Assembly: GCA_963921935.1 (NCBI GenBank)
Contig: OY998176.1
Coordinates: forward strand, 83,554,960-83,618,959
Origin: Galeruca laticollis
Taxonomy: Eukaryota; Arthropoda; Insecta; Coleoptera; Chrysomelidae
Direction of reading: 5' to 3'
Length of the DNA: 64,000 nucleotides
Shown here: one piece after another, positions 45,368 through 56,433 of the stretch
How positions within the stretch are numbered: the first letter of the stretch is position 1
Layout of the letters: every line of letters begins with the position of its first letter
Notes under the pieces: model-generated
The model's input: only the letters and a program-made list of their open reading frames with translations
Database searches by the model: none
Told to the model about the DNA's origin: nothing
Position numbers and translations under genes: made by a program

Positions 45368-47709
45368 CAGGGTGTCCCGGGACTAATTGGAAAAAAGTCA
45401 GGAGCGTATAATATGAGCCAAAATAATGTTAGTACTTCATATAAACTTTTTCTATGCAGGCCCTTGTTTTCGAGTTATAGGCCTCCAAGTTATTAATTTT
45501 GAATTTGGTTTTAAATTTTATTTTTTGTACTAGTTATTTGATCTTTATAAAATTTACGGCAAAGCTATAATGTACGTGTATGTTTATTTTGGAAAGGTAC
45601 ACAGATTTACAATAGTGCCTTGAAGCCAAGGACGGACTACTCGCAATGGTTAGTGATCTAAAAATTTTGCAGGGATGGCACACCCTGTATAAAATTATCG
45701 AAATTGACTTTACCACACATCAAGCTAACGAAAAGGTACTCTTGTTGGAATTCGATAAAATAAGCCGTTTGGCTAATATTTACAGTTTTATTAATGCACT
45801 ACGTATAAATCTACCAAACTAACTTATTGATACCATGTCCAGAATTTACTTGCTTTTAATCAAAATTACGAACATAACATTATTTAGGTTATAAAACATT
45901 AGACTAAAACTGAAAAATTACTGAGCAACAACAAAAACTAACGTTATTCTAATAAATGTTCAATATGAGCTCCTCCCACTTCCACGCACATTCTAAGTCT
46001 ACGAAGGTTGTTTCTTTGCACTTGAAAGAGCAATCCCACACTATTTCTAATAACATTGCAGTGTAACACAATTCTGTCTATTAAATCTTGTTTGCACAGG
46101 TGTTACGTATACCTTACTTTTGAGATAACCCTAGAGAAAGAAATCCATAGGGTTAACGTCTCATGATCGCGGTGGCCATTGAAAAGGGCCTCTACGACCC
46201 ATCCATATATTAGGAAACCTTGTGTGTAAATGCTGTCGTACGTCTTAACTGAAATGAGGAGGGGCCCCATCATGCATGAACCATAAATTCCTACGAGTTT
46301 GTAATAGCACATCAAACAGGTTCCATAACTTGTTTTGCAAAAACTCCAAATATCTCTGACCGGTCAAAGTACCGTCAATAAAGTATGGCTCTATCAAATG
46401 ATTGCCAACTATTCCTGCCCAAACTTTAACCATGAATCTATGCTGGCTCCTAGTTTGGATAATGCCATGTGGATTCACATCACCCCATAAATGCATATTA
46501 TGAGAATTTATGATTCCATCTCTGGTGAAACCGGATTAGTGCGCAAAGAGAACGTTACTAATAAATGTATTGTCGCTTGTTGTTGTCGCAGAAACCACTG
46601 GCTATACTCAAGTCGTGCAGGATAATCAACCACTGTCATACTGTGTACTTTTTTCATGTGCAAAGGATATAACAGCTGTTCTTTTAGGACGCGATGAACA
46701 ACTAATTTAGAGACGTTATGTTCTCTTGATACTTTTAGAAAACTCGTTGATGGTTCATTATCAACTGCATTTAACAAGTCTTGTTCAACTGCCACAGTAC
46801 GTATGCTTCGTACTGGACCTTCTCCACCTTTTTTTGGAAAAAATCTTCCTAAAATCAAAAATTTTGTTTTGTATACTTGGAAAATTATATTTCCTTATTC
46901 ATACCTATTCCTCGTAACCTGAGATCAATAAACTCAAACATTCGTCTGTCTGGAAATGCTCTGTTTGCAATATGTTCTTCATAAAGCCTTCTGGCCTCTA
47001 AACAGTTTCGAGAAGCAAGTCCATGCATTAGATGTATATCTGCGTATTCAATAAAAGCGAATTTTGCCATTGTAACTGTTTAATTAAGGACTTATGAATT
47101 ATTGACAAGTACTGACTACGAACTATTCTATACAACGTTTGACAACTAATACTATGGTAACTTGATAAACGGTAAAAACACTTATAAAAAGTTTTTACCA
47201 ACTTTCGAATTAATAAGTCGTTAATGTTTTTTATCTTCTGCTATCGTTAAATTATTTTTTTGTAGTACTGTAGGTAAATCTTGGACATCTATTAGTAAGT
47301 TAGTTTTACCCCGTTGTGTACTTATACAAATGGTGAATGCGTAAATTGGTACGTAGTGCATTAATAAAACTGTAAATATTAGCCAAACGGCTTATTTTAT
47401 CGAATTCCAACAGGAGTACCTTTTCGTTAGATTAATGTGTGGGGAAGTGAATTTCGATAATTTCATACAGGGTGTGCCATCCCTGCAAATTTTTTGGATC
47501 ACTAAGCATTGCGAGTAGTCCGTCCCTGGCTTCAATGCACTACTGTAAATCTGTTTACCTTACCAAAATAAACATACACTTACATTATAGCTTTGCCGTA
47601 AATTTTATGAAGATCAAATAACTAGTACAAAAAATAAAAACCAAATTCAAAATTAAAACTTTGGAGGTCTATAACCCGACTTTTTACCAATTAGTCCCGG
47701 GACACCCTG
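45368..47709 (-). mobile_element. Mariner-like transposon with long, compound TIRs, decayed
   Basis: It is flanked by TA (45366-45367 and 47710-47711). The ends read CAGGGTGTCCCGGGACTAAT and its complement. The inverted repeats extend through GTGCATTAATAAAACTG (about 440 bp on the left and 365 bp on the right; the right lacks ~75 bp). Inside each repeat, 45368-45687 and 47468-47709 are themselves bounded by TA-CAGGGTGT...ACACCCTG-TA. The gene between is broken. Confidence 0.92.
45980..47070 (-). pseudogene. Tc1/mariner-like transposase with DUF4817 HTH, broken
   Basis: From 47070: MAKFAFIEYADIHLMHGLAS, LEARRLYEEHIANRAFPDRRM (DUF4817 helix-turn-helix). After a frame break: LLNAVDNEPSTSFLKVSREH, then MHLWGDVNPHGI, VKVWAGIVGNHLIEPYFIDG and WFMHDGAPPHFS (second Asp). 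Further downstream comes WMGRRGPFQWPPRS, a stop, then VNPMDFFL. The SDEAxF block is lost. It has the same layout as the intact gene at 19290-20408 but is a different subfamily. Confidence 0.85.
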
Positions 47710-47711
47710 TA

Positions 47712-48760
47712 TATTAATTCATTGTCAATAAATTTGAATTATGAGAATTAAACTATATTTTCTTTAATTAATTTAATTTAATAAAAATGAAAATGTAACT
47801 TGTTAATGGGCCTAAACGAATGAATTTTATTTCAACTGTAAAGTTGACCGAATCTAATTAAATAAGCAAAATGAACTAATATCGTAATCTCCGCCACTGC
47901 CGCACTGTTTATCCTTTTGCTGGCATTGTTCAGTTTTATTACCATATTATATTTTGAGTTGAAACAGGGATGTACAGATAACCAATACAGACACCTACTT
48001 CTTTTGCATAAGAATTTTAGTATTTACTTGTAAAATTCTTAGGATCACTCTGTAAGAGATAATTTTCTATTTGAATATTTAATGAGGCTACTGTGCTGTC
48101 AGACATTAAGAAATATATTTAGTTTTTATATTTTAATTATCCCTATATATTTTATATATTTATGTTATATGCAATTGTTTTATTGTTATAGTATATGTAT
48201 GACGAAACGAGTGTTCACTCACTTATCGTTCACGCTGCCATTTATTCTTCTATTATAATTACATACTATATTGAAAAATTCATATTTCGAATAAATGCTT
48301 ATTGTATTATAGGTTCTACTAGTTGGATTCAATTTTCATCCTGGACCTCTTTACACACCACTGGTGGTTTTCTATGAACTTGCAACAGGGTCGAATAAAA
48401 ATTGTAATTTTCAATTTGAACATTCATCCAGCTGATGGTTGATGTACTGAGACTTTATCGTCTTTATTACCTTCTCGAGGCGAAATATCTGCAAATTTCC
48501 ATTCGCATCTTTTTTTTAAATTGCCTTTAAAACCAAATTAAGATTTTATTACCGGGTTATGACTGTTCTGCAAACTTAATAAGTAACTTGGTTGAAAGTA
48601 ATATTGGAATCTACAATTTGTTGGGTATTTAGGAACCCAGATATGCAGATTTCTTGCATATAGCGTTTATGTGAAAAGCACTGGCTAATTTATTAAGAAG
48701 GACTCATGCGTAAGGACAACATTTTGTAAAAAAGTGTGGTTGAGGCTGAATTTTGTTGAA
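47712..48760. other. Intergenic, nothing recognised
   Basis: AT-rich; no domain or repeat found. Confidence 0.5.
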
Positions 48761-48837
48761 ATCAAATTAAAATACTGGTGAATAAAACTCAAAGTCAGTG
48801 TCACAGCGTTTTTTAATTTTTAATGATTGAAAATGGT

Positions 48838-48879
48838 GCAGCTACTAGTTTCGGCCTACATAACGGCCATCTTCAGGCT
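48838..48879 (-). ncRNA. Hammerhead ribozyme motif, PLE-4 left arm
   Basis: On the minus strand: AGC (stem I), CTGAAGA, stem II GGCC/GGCC, GAAA, palindromic CTAG, TA, then GCT pairing with AGC. The core has A at the variable seventh position. Confidence 0.75.
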
Positions 48880-49039
48880 ACAAAATTTCATATTGTTACA
48901 ATTATAAGGAACAACTACAAAAATCTTCAACATTACCTGATACGAAAAACTTCTCCCGTGAGAAACACACGCTGCTCATCAAAATTATTGGAGGAGATAG
49001 GTAAGAAAAGTCGTAAGAAAAGTCGTAAGATTACTTGAG

Positions 49040-50335
49040 ATGTTTAAGATTTACCAGACTATTTCTGATACTACTGTTGTTTGTCTTAATGAACAATTAT
49101 TACCTTCTGTGCCGTACATGTTCCTCAATCTTCCTTTTCAGGGGTGTTAAACTCAATTTTCTCTCAAATTTTAATGTTTTCAGTTTGGTTTTGTATTATA
49201 CCTTTGTAACTCCCCATTAGCTATTCATGAACTTGTTATCTATTCATTATTTGATTGCTACTCAGTATCAGTTTGTTGTATGTATAAATTTTATTATTTT
49301 AATCTTTGACATGTTAACCTAACAGCTCTTCTTTTTTTTTGAAGAGGATTTGGACTAATGTTGACATTTACAGTTACCTTTTTATCTATGAATTTGTACA
49401 CGCTGATTCTGATTTATAATTTTGTGTAACTATTTAATTTGACTTATGGTTCAATAACTTAAAAGTACTATTTTATTAATTGTAATTATCAATTTTTCAG
49501 TGAATTTGTATTAATGTTTTTATATACTATTCTTCGTTCGTGGGCGACACATGTTCTTCTCATGACGATTTGTGTCTTTGGAACTAATTCAATCCTTTTA
49601 TTGAATTTTCAAGGTTTGTCATTAACCACTTCCTAGGAGAAAACTTCATTTTCTTCTAATTCAATTATACTTCAATTCTTTCTCTTTGCCATTTTGAAGT
49701 ATGACATTTCTCCATTTACAGTTTCCGCTATGATAAGCTTCCATATTGTTTCTTTACTATTAATGTCACATGTTGTGAGTGAAGTGGATTTCTTTCAGTT
49801 TTAATTTGCCGCGATTGTGATGGACTTTTCATCGAGGCATTATGAGTCCCTTGTTTTTCGGTTTCTTGTTTACTACATTGTGCTTATCACTTATTTATAA
49901 GAATTCCCTGCACAAGGAAGTAACTGTTATCCAGATTTTTTCACCTTCATTTTCCCTCCATTTATTTGGCCATTATGAACTCTTCTCTATGGGAATCGAG
50001 GATGACCATCCCGGACTCTTCCTTCTAGGAACCGATGCTGTATATGTTCTACTATTCCCATTGATAATCGAGGTTATTTATGTTTATATAGTCAGGAGGT
50101 CCCCTTCCTCAATCTCATACTCAACTTCACATTCATTTATTTGGAAACAGTTGAACTCTTACCCCCCATAAAATATTTTTTCATGTGTTAATCACTCTTT
50201 TTGAGCTCAACTCTATCACTCCTTTACAAATTTATTAATTAATAGTAATAAAATAATTTGTTTCGTGTGTCACATCCTTTTTTATACAAGATAGTAAAAC
50301 TTTTCAAATTTATTTAGCAATCAATTGACGAGAGA
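49040..50335. other. PLE-4 interior, coding capacity unclear
   Basis: AT-rich. A 109-codon plus-strand frame at 49842-50171 and antisense frames were read and match no family I know. It could be a degenerate or unrelated cargo sequence. Confidence 0.4.
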
Positions 50336-50337
50336 AA

Positions 50338-50395
50338 GGATTTTTCAAATTTTTCAAATTTTTCAAATTTTTCAAATTTTTCAAATTTTTCAACT
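50338..50395. repeat. Tandem repeat, 9-bp unit
   Basis: TTTTTCAAA repeated about six times, with a decayed extension to 50430. Confidence 0.9.
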
Positions 50396-50572
50396 TTATC
50401 AACTTTCAATTTTTTATAATTTTTCAAATTTTAATCTTACAACTTTTCTTACCTATCTCCTCCAATAATTTTGATGAGCAGCGTGTGTTTCCCACGGGAG
50501 AAGTTTCTCGTATCAGGTAATGCTGGAGATTTTTATAGTTGTTCCCTATAATTGTAACAATATGAAATTTTG

Positions 50573-50615
50573 TAGCCTGAAGATGGCCGTTATGTAGGCC
50601 GAAACTAGTAGCTGC
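50573..50615 (+). ncRNA. Hammerhead ribozyme motif, PLE-4 right arm
   Basis: TAGC, CTGAAGA, stem II GGCC...GGCC, GAAA, CTAG, TA, GCTG: stem I is 4 bp including a U-G pair. Same core as the left arm. Predicted cleavage after position 50610. Confidence 0.77.
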
Positions 50616-50737
50616 ACAATTGTCAATCATCAAAAAATGCTGTGACACTGACTTTGAGTTTTATTCACCAGTATTACTGTCAGTCACATTTGAGTCATGG
50701 ATGATATTCTCCTTTTTCTCCTTTTATCAAATTAAAA

Positions 50738-51489
50738 GTTAGAACATATATTTTGTTGTGATGTGGTCAACGTATCGCGAAACATGAACTTCAAGAATGT
50801 TGTCAATATAACAGTAGATTGTCACCCAACCAAAAATTCCTATATCGTCGTCTAGTAGTCTAAGATTGTCATAATTTTGTAACAAACACTTCTTTTACAT
50901 TTAATAACACAGTTAAGGGATAGGTATACAGAGTGGGGCACCAAATACGGCACGGAATCTGGTGCACAAACCATAATAACCTAAAGAAATATTTTGATAT
51001 GCATATATGTAGGTCGATAAGAGGTACAATTTAAAAATATTTATAAATATACAGGGTGGTTAAAAAAATTTGGCACATCAATGTTATACTTTTTTAAATG
51101 GAATACCCTGTATATTATCACATTTTCGAATTCAACGAAAGCAAATAATGTCTGTTTCTTAAGGATTTCCTATACCTATCTTTTATGGTTTTCGAAATAT
51201 CTCGGTTTTTCTCGAAATACAGTAGGTCACAAAAATAAGAATAACGATAAAACGAATAGGAATAAAAAAATTCCCTGGAATTAGTTGATTATAAGCCTTT
51301 GGGATACTATTTGCAATATTTAGGATTCTATATAAATGTACGGGGTGTTCCAAAAAGTGCGAAATATTATGGGCTCTTGCTAACTTGAAAAACATCCTTA
51401 TCTTAAATGGTACACCCGGTATTTGTTTATCCCACCGGATATAGTAAACGATTCCCTTTCAAACGGTATAAGGGTTTCCTATAGCCAAG
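50738..51489. other. Cluster of solo mariner-like ends
   Basis: Terminal-type strings lie at about 50930 (TACAGAGTGGGGCACC), 51053 (TACAGGGTGGTTAAAA), 51102 (ATACCCTGTATA), 51339 (TACGGGGTGTTCC) and 51412 (ACACCCGGTAT). The pairs at 51053/51110 and 51339/51420 face each other. They look like overlapping relics of several small elements, or the compound left TIR of the element whose transposase is at 54289. Confidence 0.55.
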
Positions 51490-52129
51490 TTTGGTATTTT
51501 TCACGTAATCAATCACGTATGCTCTGTGCACGGACTTAGGATCCATGGACTACTAATTGTATATTCGGTTTGACTCCTCTACTGTGGTCGCCATGTTGTG
51601 CTAATTTTATGTTGGCCGACCTGAGTCACGTGATTCGTACAGGACCGGTTTAAACAATAAATCAGAAATCATTTATAAGATAGGAAAATATGAAACGGTG
51701 AGAGAAAAAAGTATACCTACTTTATTATTTATACTAGCTACTGCGTATTGTGTATCTACCTAAGTTGGGATTATGGAAAACTTTTTCATAAATTTTAAGA
51801 AGTGTTTATTTATAAATTATATTATTATATATTCTTATTCAAATTCAATTAATCAGGAAATAAATAAAATAACCGTTAATTTTAATTTAATTTAATCACG
51901 GTAAAGCCCAATTCACATTAATACAATATGGAAATATAAAAAAATGCTACAATAACAAAAAAAGAAAAATATGTAAAACTAGAACAAGATAGAACAATTG
52001 ACACATGCGTTAAACTTATCTATAAAACAAAAGGAAAAACTTAAAGTATAGTATAAATCACAAGAAAAAAGCAAATAAAGTAAGAGGAATGATAACAGAT
52101 CAAAACATCAATAAAAGATGTACGCTCTA

Positions 52130-53095
52130 AAGTGGAAGCTCCAGCAAATGTATTTGAAAGTGGACACATCAAAAATTAAAATTCCATCGACAGAATTTGC
52201 TAATCTAAGTGTCCTAGGTAGAAAACTATTCATTGCATAGTTGTACCTATGAAATGCGACATGAAACGTTTGTACCTGCCTAGAAAGACGAGAAGGGACA
52301 ACTAAATATATTTTAGAGAGAAGCTTGGGACTATCACAAATACCATTTACTATGTTGAACAGCTGTATCAGATCCCTTTGCCTTCAGCGAACCTCCAGAG
52401 TAAGAATGTTTAAAAAACGTTCTAAGAAATCATAACAAAGGTAAATATGCATCCTAAAGGCAATGTAGCTTAAAAAATTGTGCTGAACAGCTTCATGTAA
52501 TATAATGAGGAGACCATACTGGTAAACAATAATCAAGATAAGTTCTGACCAGTGAGCAATATAGAGATCTAATAGCAGTGATGTTAGTAAAATCACAAGT
52601 GGTTCTCTTTATAAAACCCAACATCTTCATAGATTTTTGAACAACAGCGGTAACATGAGGCCTACAATTAAGTGTGGAGTCCAATATAACACCCAAGTCC
52701 TTAGTTTGAGAAGCACATTTTAGAGTTTCATTATTAATATTGTAATCAAAAGCTATTGGGTGGTGTATTCCATGAAAACGCATTACATGACATTTGGATG
52801 CATTTAGATTCACACCATTAAGTGTACACCGATTTGATAGACTATATAAATCAGATTGTAATATTAGAGCATCATCCATGCCACTAATCACAATAAAACA
52901 TGTCAGGTGGTCATCAGCAAATAACAAGGCTTTGCTATCTTGAAAACAATGCATTATATCATTAATAAATATGTTAAATAATAATGGTCCTAAATGAGAC
53001 CCTCGGGGAACTCCAGAGGTTACTGGAAAAGTATGAGAATATTCATGAGTAACTCTGACCATTTGTAAACTATTCGTGAGATAATAACTTAGCCG
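52130..53095 (-). pseudogene. LINE RT fragment inside the P element (Jockey/CR1-like)
   Basis: An open frame at 53131-52493 shows a GVPRGSHLGPLLFNIFINDI block (Gln of PQGS replaced by Arg) and the active site LLFADDHLTCF. Next come NASKCHVMRF and KDLGVILDSTLN, then RSLYCSLVRTYLDYCLPVW. After a frame break the end can be followed (AVQHNFLSYIAFRMH, LLSKIYLVVPSRL, then the RYNYAMNSFLPR region) to about 52135. 5'-truncated as usual for LINEs. The junction with the THAP frame lies near 53095. Confidence 0.85.
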
Positions 53096-53580
53096 GAGAT
53101 TTTGGTGAACTACTTTGAGGTGAATCAACACTTTCCAGCTTGCTGCTACGATTAAAAAATATTTTTTGATTCTTTGTGAGTACTAAGTGAAAATTAACAT
53201 ACCATGTTGGTGGAGGTGAGCTAGGTAAATAACTTTTCTCCATGTGATCTACTTCAAAACATTGAGGTAGTTTTAGGGTTGGAATTGACGTTATTCTTAA
53301 ACGTTTCCGTTCGCCTGCCACTTCAAAATTGGTTTGTACAAAATGTTCGGAGCACACACTTTCATAGGCAATATTATAAGCTGGATCTTTTTCAAGTGCT
53401 ACCAACCAGGACCTTATAAGCGTATTGTCACTGGGAAATCTACAAATTGGAGAAAAGGGAAAATGTAAATTAACTTACATACAAAAGAAATCATATAACT
53501 TACTTATGAAATGTTACACCCTCTTCCAAACGAGAAATGTAAGTAGCGTTAGAGCAACTTCGTACAAAACAGGAAGGCAT
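53096..53580 (-). pseudogene. P-element THAP domain, two exons
   Basis: Exon 1 (53580-53504) encodes MPSCFVRSCSNATYISRLEE, with the first two zinc-binding Cys of the THAP C2CH finger. A 64-bp intron (53503-53440) with GTAAGT donor and TTTGTAG acceptor rejoins the frame at FHK-FPSD. Exon 2 gives FPSDNTLIRSWLVAL, SVCSEHF (second Cys and His) and SIPTLKLP. It then runs through a low-complexity KSYLPSSPPPTW region until the LINE junction. THAP domains of P transposases bind the element ends. The catalytic part is missing here. Confidence 0.85.
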
Positions 53581-54288
53581 TTTAGCACAGTTTATAGCTA
53601 GTCTCCTAGAGTTCTAGATCTTACAAATAACACTATACTATTAACTACCTTACTAAAATAATACTACTTATAAAATGTAATTAACCACTACTAATTTGTA
53701 ATAAACACGAATATAATCCAAAAGTTAACACACAAATATCAAACTTGCGCTTAACTCAATAAAATAGAATGCGAAAATTGCGAAATGTGACCTGATGCCA
53801 CTCCTGACGCTATCACAAATCAGTCAAATCCCATTGCAACAAAGGAAACAGAAATTGACAGAATGAAAATTTCGCGTCAGTTCATCCAGCTAAATTCTAA
53901 TTGGTTAATTATTTTTATTATGCTGTCAATTATTTCGCGCAACCAATCAACGTTCCATCCTCAATATCAAGAAAACGCATATGAACTGTAGCTTCTTAAT
54001 ACCAACTTAAAATTAGCACAACATGGCGGCCATGTGTAGGCAAAGTGAGGGGTCATTTCGGATGTATGGGAAACATATACTATTAGAAGTCCATGGATCC
54101 TAAGTCCGTGGCTCTGTGTATTTTTCTTATGTTATAAAGAAGTAGTAGGCTGTGCATTATTGTAAACAATACTTGAAATTTCAAATTTAATGCCAATGTT
54201 ATGTCAAGTTGTTGAAATTTTCCATGAATCTTCGCCAATTAAAGTACTGCATTAAAATATTCACCATTAATTCAATATAATATTCACA

Positions 54289-55200
54289 ATGAAAACATAT
54301 TCAATGCAAGGACGAATTGACATGATTTTAGTATTGGGTGAGTGTCTATAGCTTCACGTGTATATGCGCAAAAATACCCCGACAGAAATCATCCGAAAAA
54401 GGAAAGTTTTCAAGTTACTCAACACATTTCAAAATACTGGAAGTGTATCTTATGAAAACCCCAATAAACAAAGTACGATTGTAGGCAATGAGAATATTGA
54501 ATTCCACGTACCTAATTGGTTCACTTGTAGAAGATCCACGTACAATCCAAAGACAAATTAGTCAAGAATTAGGAATAAGTAGAAGAAGCGTATCGAGAAT
54601 AATAAAAAAATACAAAGTTCAATTTTACGATAGAGATTTTGGTCAACGGATAGATTTTTGTTTATGGGGAATGGAGCAGGTGGCGGTAATTGGAAACTAT
54701 TTAATTTTGTAATGTTTACTAATGAAGCCACATTCCATACGAATGGTGTAGTGAACAGACATAATTTTCATTACTATCATCATCATCAAAAACGATGGTC
54801 ATTGATTGTATGGGGAGTCGGATGAATGGTGATAGATCCTTACTTCTTTAATGGAAATTTAAATGCTGCAAAATTTCGTAGAATCTTACTGCGTTCACTT
54901 AATCCCTGAACTTTTGGAAGGCGTTCCGTTTGTAGTAGACAAAGAATGTAGATGGTGCTTTAGTCCATTTTAGTTTAAGAGTGCGTAAATAGGTTATTTC
55001 CACGTTATTTCCACGAAAATGGTCTGGTAGAGGTGGACTGCATAAATGGGCACCAAGATATTTAACGTCTATCGATTTATTTTTATGAGGCTATTGTTCA
55101 TAATACCAAGCCGAACACTCCAGATGACATTAAATTGAGAATAATAGCTGCTTTCGCAACAGTAATCAGCTCGACAGTTAAGAGAAGTTAAAAAAAATTT
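54289..55200 (+). pseudogene. Mariner-like transposase remnant
   Basis: MKTYSMQGRIDMILVLGEC starts it, then a stop. The HTH region follows at 54358-54650 (LVEDPRTIQRQISQELGISR, then SVSRIIKKYK). The catalytic region has FTNEATFHTNGVVNRHN (Asp of SDEA changed to Asn), then WSLIVWGVG and DPYFFNGNLNAAKF. The Asp of the second block and the PRSPD block are lost. The end (NTKPNTPDDIKLRII) is typical of DUF4817-type mariner relatives. Many stops and shifts. Confidence 0.75.
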
Positions 55201-55562
55201 TTAAAAAAGAGTTCAATTGATTACTGAACAGGATGGCAATCATTTTGAACACCTTCTTTAGTTGTTAGTTTGAGTTTATTTGAAAGTGTATTGTCATTGC
55301 TAGATTTTGTTTATTGTATTCTGTTCATGTTGGTCTTTTGTTGTAACATGTAATTAAAATTATTTTCTCCTGTTGCTTATTATTTTGATGACGTAATGAA
55401 ATTAAATGATTTGAATTCAATCATATCAATATTAAACTGAAATTTAATATTTCATGCATTGTTCAGAATAACTCACAGCCTACTACGCCTTCATAATATA
55501 AGAGAAAGACACAGAGCTGACTTTAAAATATGTTGATTACGTGAAAAATACCAAATTTTTCT

Positions 55563-55799
55563 TGATCTCGAGTCAGACCCTCGACCCCTAGGCTGCACCG
55601 CCCAGTTTCCTGGGACGCAGAGGCGATCTCCGCATCCCTAGTTACCACATCAGATCCGGAGGAGATCTCGGGCTGACCCTAGGTCAAGCTTTCGCCTTTT
55701 TCCCCTTTTCCAGAGGTTCCGGATGTGGAGGCTATCTCCAGGATAATCCTTGGCCATTATTCCCACCCTGAAAGTCTTCTCTGTATTAACAGCTGGCTT
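55563..55799. other. GC-rich unassigned sequence
   Basis: Repeated GAGGCGATCTCC / GAGGCTATCTCC-type strings. It may belong to the GC-rich sequence at 57540-58380. No coding evidence. Confidence 0.4.
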
Positions 55800-55804
55800 G
55801 CCCG

Positions 55805-55866
55805 GTTGCGACTTTGCAACATATACCCCATCACAGCACAAGCACCGCCTTCTGTTATACGTCATG
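55805..55866. repeat. Inverted repeat, left copy
   Basis: GCGACTTTGCAACATATACC...TATACGTCAT. The reverse complement with few differences is at 57468-57530. The pair brackets ~1.6 kb that holds the frames at 56197 and 56772. Confidence 0.88.
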
Positions 55867-56196
55867 CATCGTCAGCAGCCGTCGAATGCGATATACCCGC
55901 TATCAACACAAATTACTAAATATACCCGATTCCAACACAATTCGCCCCTTTACATCGTGCCAAGGTCATGCCGATTTCATGGATGCAATAATAATCATTT
56001 TTGCGTGGTTCCTTGTTGACAGTGCATTGTATGTATTGTTTTCGATTCGTCCAAAGGCTTACCGAAAATATCTGAATTATATTTAAAACAATATTTCAAT
56101 TTACATGCAAAGGATGTGTTACAGATTGAGTAATTTTCTGATAACGCTTATTTTAATGTTTGCGTACGTACAAATTTAAACCGAAATAATGCGGAA

Positions 56197-56433
56197 ATGG
56201 ATTATAGTGTGCAATGCAATAAATGGATTCAAAACTTCAGTGGAAGTACGAAAACACAGTGGATTGTCAGGAAATCGTTTCCAAATTTGAAAAGAATGTT
56301 ATACAAGAAACAGTTCGTGTGCCACCATTCCAATTTTAACAAAGTGGTTGATGAAAAATGGGTTCGTTTCAATAAACGAATTAAAGGAATAGGATGTACC
56401 CCATCCGTTGAAATTAAAAAAATAACAGATTAA
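56197..56433 (+). pseudogene. Zinc-finger-like fragment (FLYWCH/SWIM-type N-terminus?)
   Basis: A 78-codon frame, VRKSFPNLKRMLYKKQFVCHHSNF, then FNKRIKGIGCTPSVEIKK. The C-H-H...GC pattern after an aromatic/basic stretch is reminiscent of the N-terminal finger of MULE-linked FLYWCH or ZSWIM proteins. The match is weak; no catalytic domain follows. Confidence 0.4.

Larger units (their letters stand above)
48773..50725. mobile_element. Hammerhead-bounded foldback element, PLE-4
   Basis: It is flanked by a perfect 12-bp duplication ATCAAATTAAAA (48761-48772 and 50726-50737). The ends form ~250-bp inverted repeats (48773 to about 49035; about 50434-50673), each with a hammerhead motif. A ~52-bp tail (50674-50725) occurs only at the right. 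Twelve-base duplication, foldback and one-sided tail match PLE-1 to PLE-3. The interior has no recognisable RT or GIY-YIG domain. The ORF-like frames over the arms (48823-49038; 50424-50648) are by-products. Confidence 0.82.
51529..54110 (-). mobile_element. P-superfamily transposon
   Basis: The ends CACGGACTTAGGATCCATGG and its complement are perfect over at least 23 bp. They are flanked by the 8-bp duplication GCTCTGTG (51521-51528 and 54111-54118). Similarity between the ends continues through a GCCATGTTGTGCTAATTTTA block ~65 bp inside. An 8-bp duplication plus a THAP domain identifies the P superfamily. It carries a LINE fragment, lacks most of the transposase, and is non-autonomous. Confidence 0.88.
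51490..55562 (+). mobile_element. Mariner-like element, decayed, interrupted by a P element
   Basis: Left inverted repeat: TTGGTATTTTTCACGTAATC at 51490-51510, continuing to 51528 and, after the P insertion, 54119-54165. Right repeat: about 55478-55560, its complement with small indels. The outer right end appears lost at about 55565. The gene lies at 54289-55200. Confidence 0.78.

Noticed and set aside
48823..49038. Two similar small proteins at 48823-49038 and 50424-50648
   Set aside because: They are translations of the inverted terminal repeats of PLE-4, including the hammerhead; not conserved genes.
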